A stretch of 64,000 bases of DNA. Source: Sporomusa silvacetica DSM 10669 (GTDB taxonomy: Bacteria; Bacillota; Negativicutes; Sporomusales; Sporomusaceae). Shown in pieces: positions 61,594 to 64,000 of this stretch. The first letter of the stretch is position 1. Each line of letters begins with the position of its first letter. A program made the position numbers and the translations under genes. The stretch lies in assembly GCF_002257705.1 (NCBI RefSeq), contig NZ_LSLK01000059.1, positions 372,001 through 436,000 of the forward strand. The letters are read 5' to 3'. The notes under the pieces are model-generated. The model searched no databases. It had not been told where the DNA came from and was given only the letters and a program-made list of their open reading frames with translations.

Positions 61594-63657
61594 ATGAAAT
61601 TAAAACTTACCAATATCAAAAACCAGTTATTTTTGTCAATCACTCTATTTATGCTTGTACCCATAGTGTGCATTAGTCTTTACGTTAATTATGTAATGCA
61701 GGATGAACTGCAAACTGAGTTTCTAAGATCAACCACCAAAGAAATTATACAAGTGGATAATGGCTTTCAAATTTATTTAAAGACCATTGAGGACAACTGT
61801 ACCTTTCTGGCTGAAAATAGTCTTGTTAAGAAAGCTGATCCGTCGATTACTTCCTATATGGACAAGCAGGGAAATATTAAAATGACACCATCCCAGAATG
61901 GAGGGCTGGAAGGCCAAATATATCAGGACTACGTAACATTTGCTACAGCCCACCCAGGTACAGCCTATGCTTATATGGCCACAGTCCATGGAGGGTATAT
62001 TCAATGGCCTGAAGGATCGCAAAAGGACAATTACGACCCTAGGGTTAGACCCTTTTATAAAGCGGCCATGGAATTTCAGGGAAAAACCGTTAGGACAAGC
62101 CCGTATTACTACCCCGCCGACGATATGGTGGTTATCAGTACAGTCAAGACAATAACAGATAATGCCGGTGCAGTAATCGGTGTTCAGGGCTTGGACGTAA
62201 GCCTCAAAGGAATGACAGATATCGTCAAAAATATCCGTATCGGGAAAAGTGGATTTATTATTTTATTGGATAAAGATGGAACAATTTTAGCCGACCCTCA
62301 ACATTCGGAACTGAACTTTAAAAAAGTGACTGATTTAAACATTGATAAGCTTAAAGGTGTAGAAAAAATAGATGCTGCCAATTTTGAAGCTAATATCGAA
62401 GGCACTGACTGTTTTGTTAATGTATACACATCACCACAAACCGGATGGAAGTTTCTATCGATAGTGAAAAAATCAGAAATAATGGAAAGTGCTATTAAAA
62501 CCAGAAACATTCTCATGCTAGTAACTTTTGGTTTCATTATTCTGGCGCTTGCTGCTTCGGGTTTATTTGCGCGAAGATTTACCCAACCTATCACAGTGTT
62601 AGATGAGCAATGCGCTCACCTTGCATCCGGTGATTTTACTTTTTCTGCACCGGAGATACTGTTGAAGCGTACAGATGAGTTTGGTAATTTGGCTGTTGGT
62701 CTGAAAACAGCCCAGGAGACACTAAAGTCACTAGTTCACGATATCACAGGATCGGCAGTAACTGTGAGGGACTCGTCAGATACCCTCGCAGAAATAGCCG
62801 TTCAGACGAACAGGGCAGCAATTGAGATATCTCAATCTATCGAGCAAGTAGCTGTAAGCACGCAGGAGGGAACCAAGGATCTTGAAGGAGGAACGCAGAA
62901 ATTGAGAGAATTATCAAATAATATTGAAGAGACAGCTATCAAAAGTAGAGACATGAACTGCTTGCTAGAAGATACAGTAGGAGTTAGCGGCCAGGGACTA
63001 CACATTGTAAAAGTGTTGAGCAAAATATCTAATGATATGAAAGTGTCAGTTGCAGGAGCCAACAGTACCATTATTGATATGGACAAGATGTCGGACAAGA
63101 TTGGCGTAATTACCGAGACGATTGGACAAATCGCCCAACAAACTAACCTTTTAGCTTTAAATGCAGCTATTGAGGCGGCAAGAGCCGGTGAAAGTGGTAG
63201 AGGATTTGCAGTAGTTGCCGAAGAGGTTCGGAAGCTTGCTGAACAATCGGCTAGATCTACGCGGAATATAAAAGAATTGATTGAAGGCATCCAACAGCAG
63301 TCCAAAAGCGCAGTAACTGAGATGAACCTGGCAAAGAATATTACAGTAGAACAAGACCAGGCTGTCAGCGAGACAGAAGGACTCTTTAACCAAATATCTG
63401 ATTTAATAAAAAATACTACCGCTAAAGGTGCAGAAATCGCGGATCTGCAACGAACAATGACAGAGCACAAAGATAAAATACTTGATATATTTGGTAATAT
63501 TGCTGCTGGTGCGCAGCAGACAGCAGCCAGTTCTCAAGAGGTTGGCGCCGCCGCACAAGAGCAGACAACAATTATGCAAGAATTTGAAACAAGAGTATCC
63601 ACACTTCGTCTGCTGGTACTAGATTTGGAGAAGGCAGTAGGTATATTCAAGAATTGA
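61594..63657 (+). CDS. Membrane chemoreceptor with a double-Cache domain
   Basis: 687 residues. Membrane segments near 12-33 and 303-325 flank a dCache_1 domain with DPRVRPFYKAAMEFQGKTVR and VISTVKTITDNAGAVIGVQG. HAMP and signalling domain follow, with NLLALNAAIEAARAGESGRGFAVVAEEVRKLAEQS. It lies 69 bp after the MFS gene and is probably co-transcribed; it may sense methylated amines or products. AAAGGAG ribosome site. Confidence 0.92.
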   Translation: MKLKLTNIKNQLFLSITLFMLVPIVCISLYVNYVMQDELQTEFLRSTTKEIIQVDNGFQIYLKTIEDNCTFLAENSLVKKADPSITSYMDKQGNIKMTPSQNGGLEGQIYQDYVTFATAHPGTAYAYMATVHGGYIQWPEGSQKDNYDPRVRPFYKAAMEFQGKTVRTSPYYYPADDMVVISTVKTITDNAGAVIGVQGLDVSLKGMTDIVKNIRIGKSGFIILLDKDGTILADPQHSELNFKKVTDLNIDKLKGVEKIDAANFEANIEGTDCFVNVYTSPQTGWKFLSIVKKSEIMESAIKTRNILMLVTFGFIILALAASGLFARRFTQPITVLDEQCAHLASGDFTFSAPEILLKRTDEFGNLAVGLKTAQETLKSLVHDITGSAVTVRDSSDTLAEIAVQTNRAAIEISQSIEQVAVSTQEGTKDLEGGTQKLRELSNNIEETAIKSRDMNCLLEDTVGVSGQGLHIVKVLSKISNDMKVSVAGANSTIIDMDKMSDKIGVITETIGQIAQQTNLLALNAAIEAARAGESGRGFAVVAEEVRKLAEQSARSTRNIKELIEGIQQQSKSAVTEMNLAKNITVEQDQAVSETEGLFNQISDLIKNTTAKGAEIADLQRTMTEHKDKILDIFGNIAAGAQQTAASSQEVGAAAQEQTTIMQEFETRVSTLRLLVLDLEKAVGIFKN

Positions 63658-63672
63658 TTGGGGGTGATTACA

Positions 63673-64000
63673 GTGCAAACAGTAATTTTGGCTTGCCAGA
63701 CAATGAGAGATGAAGTTGAGCTTGCTTTGCAGCAGTTAGGTATAAGTTACCCAGTGGTGTATATGGAATCGGGCTTACACAACTCCCCTGAACTTCTGCA
63801 CCAGAAAGTTCAAGAGCAGATTGATGCATTTGATACCGCTGATGTCATTCTCATGGCGTATGGTTGTTGTGGAAACGGCCTCGTAGGAATAAAGTCTACC
63901 AAAGCTAAGCTTGTAATTCCGCGGATTGACGACTGCATTAGCTTACTGCTTGGTTCAAAAAAAGAGAGAGAAAGCATCCCAAACGGGATTTGTACTTACT
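63673..64000 (+). CDS. DUF1638 family protein (3' end cut off by the window)
   Basis: 109 residues are visible from GTG 63673 (ribosome site GGGGTG). The start QTVILACQTMRDEVELAL, the ILMAYGCCGNGLVGI block and IPRIDDCISLLLGS match DUF1638, a family often encoded beside corrinoid methyltransferases, of unknown reaction. The conserved Cys pair and acidic motif suggest metal or cobamide binding (inference). Confidence 0.8.
   Translation, partial: MQTVILACQTMRDEVELALQQLGISYPVVYMESGLHNSPELLHQKVQEQIDAFDTADVILMAYGCCGNGLVGIKSTKAKLVIPRIDDCISLLLGSKKERESIPNGICTY

Overview
The window looks like a chromosomal piece of a motile, anaerobic, amino-acid- and lactate-using Firmicute of the Negativicutes (Sporomusa/Pelosinus type). 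This is an inference from gene content: a corrinoid methyltransferase operon of the non-pyrrolysine MttB type, lutABC with LctP and LarA, ornithine racemase and 2,4-diaminopentanoate dehydrogenase, an [FeFe]-hydrogenase-like chemoreceptor, rubrerythrin, many chemoreceptors and heavy use of sigma-54. No rRNA, tRNA, CRISPR array or phage is visible.

Layout. 1-10.3 kb: amino-acid catabolism, with two APC permeases, Ord, Orr and a RocB-like M20 peptidase, then a PAS/AAA+ sigma-54 activator and, divergently, alanine dehydrogenase. Four well-formed -24/-12 promoters and a repeated TGC-A(7-8) operator make this a probable sigma-54 regulon. 10.5-14.7 kb: P1-family peptidase, NCS2 permease and a soluble fusion of a hydrogenase-like H-cluster domain with a chemoreceptor signalling domain. 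14.9-25.9 kb: housekeeping and small operons (HD hydrolase, DEAD-box helicase, M29 aminopeptidase, cupin, DUF134, a vitamin-like ECF S-component with pyridoxamine kinase and an M20 amidohydrolase, two EamA transporters, an AraC regulator).

26-35.6 kb: a complete chemosensory cluster without flagellar genes (two CheW, Cache receptor, CheB, CheR-TPR, CheA-REC). It ends in a REC protein with a kinase-less DHp-like domain and an NtrC-type sigma-54 activator. 35.7-39.9 kb: a sigma-54 promoter followed by a diguanylate cyclase, a receptor and LarA lactate racemase. 39.9-44.6 kb: lutABC and, divergently, the lactate permease. I infer that the chemosensory cluster is an alternative-function system that controls transcription through the NtrC-type protein, with the cyclase-receptor-larA unit as the nearest candidate target.

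44.7-51.2 kb: a dCache receptor, rubrerythrin, a FapA/DUF342 protein with a duplicated N-terminal domain, and a decaying stretch with a dead REP-associated tyrosine transposase between inverted repeats and a truncated VOC gene. 51.3-64 kb: a quaternary-amine demethylation operon (BCCT transporter, MtrH-like methyltransferase, MttB homologue, corrinoid protein, RACo-type activator) with a consensus sigma-54 promoter and two matching 21-bp palindromes next to a divergent PAS/AAA+ activator, followed by an MFS transporter with its own sigma-54 promoter, a dCache receptor and a partial DUF1638 gene.

Six copies of a modular intergenic repeat (common head, optional 50-bp insert, two alternative hairpin tails) are scattered through the window on both strands.
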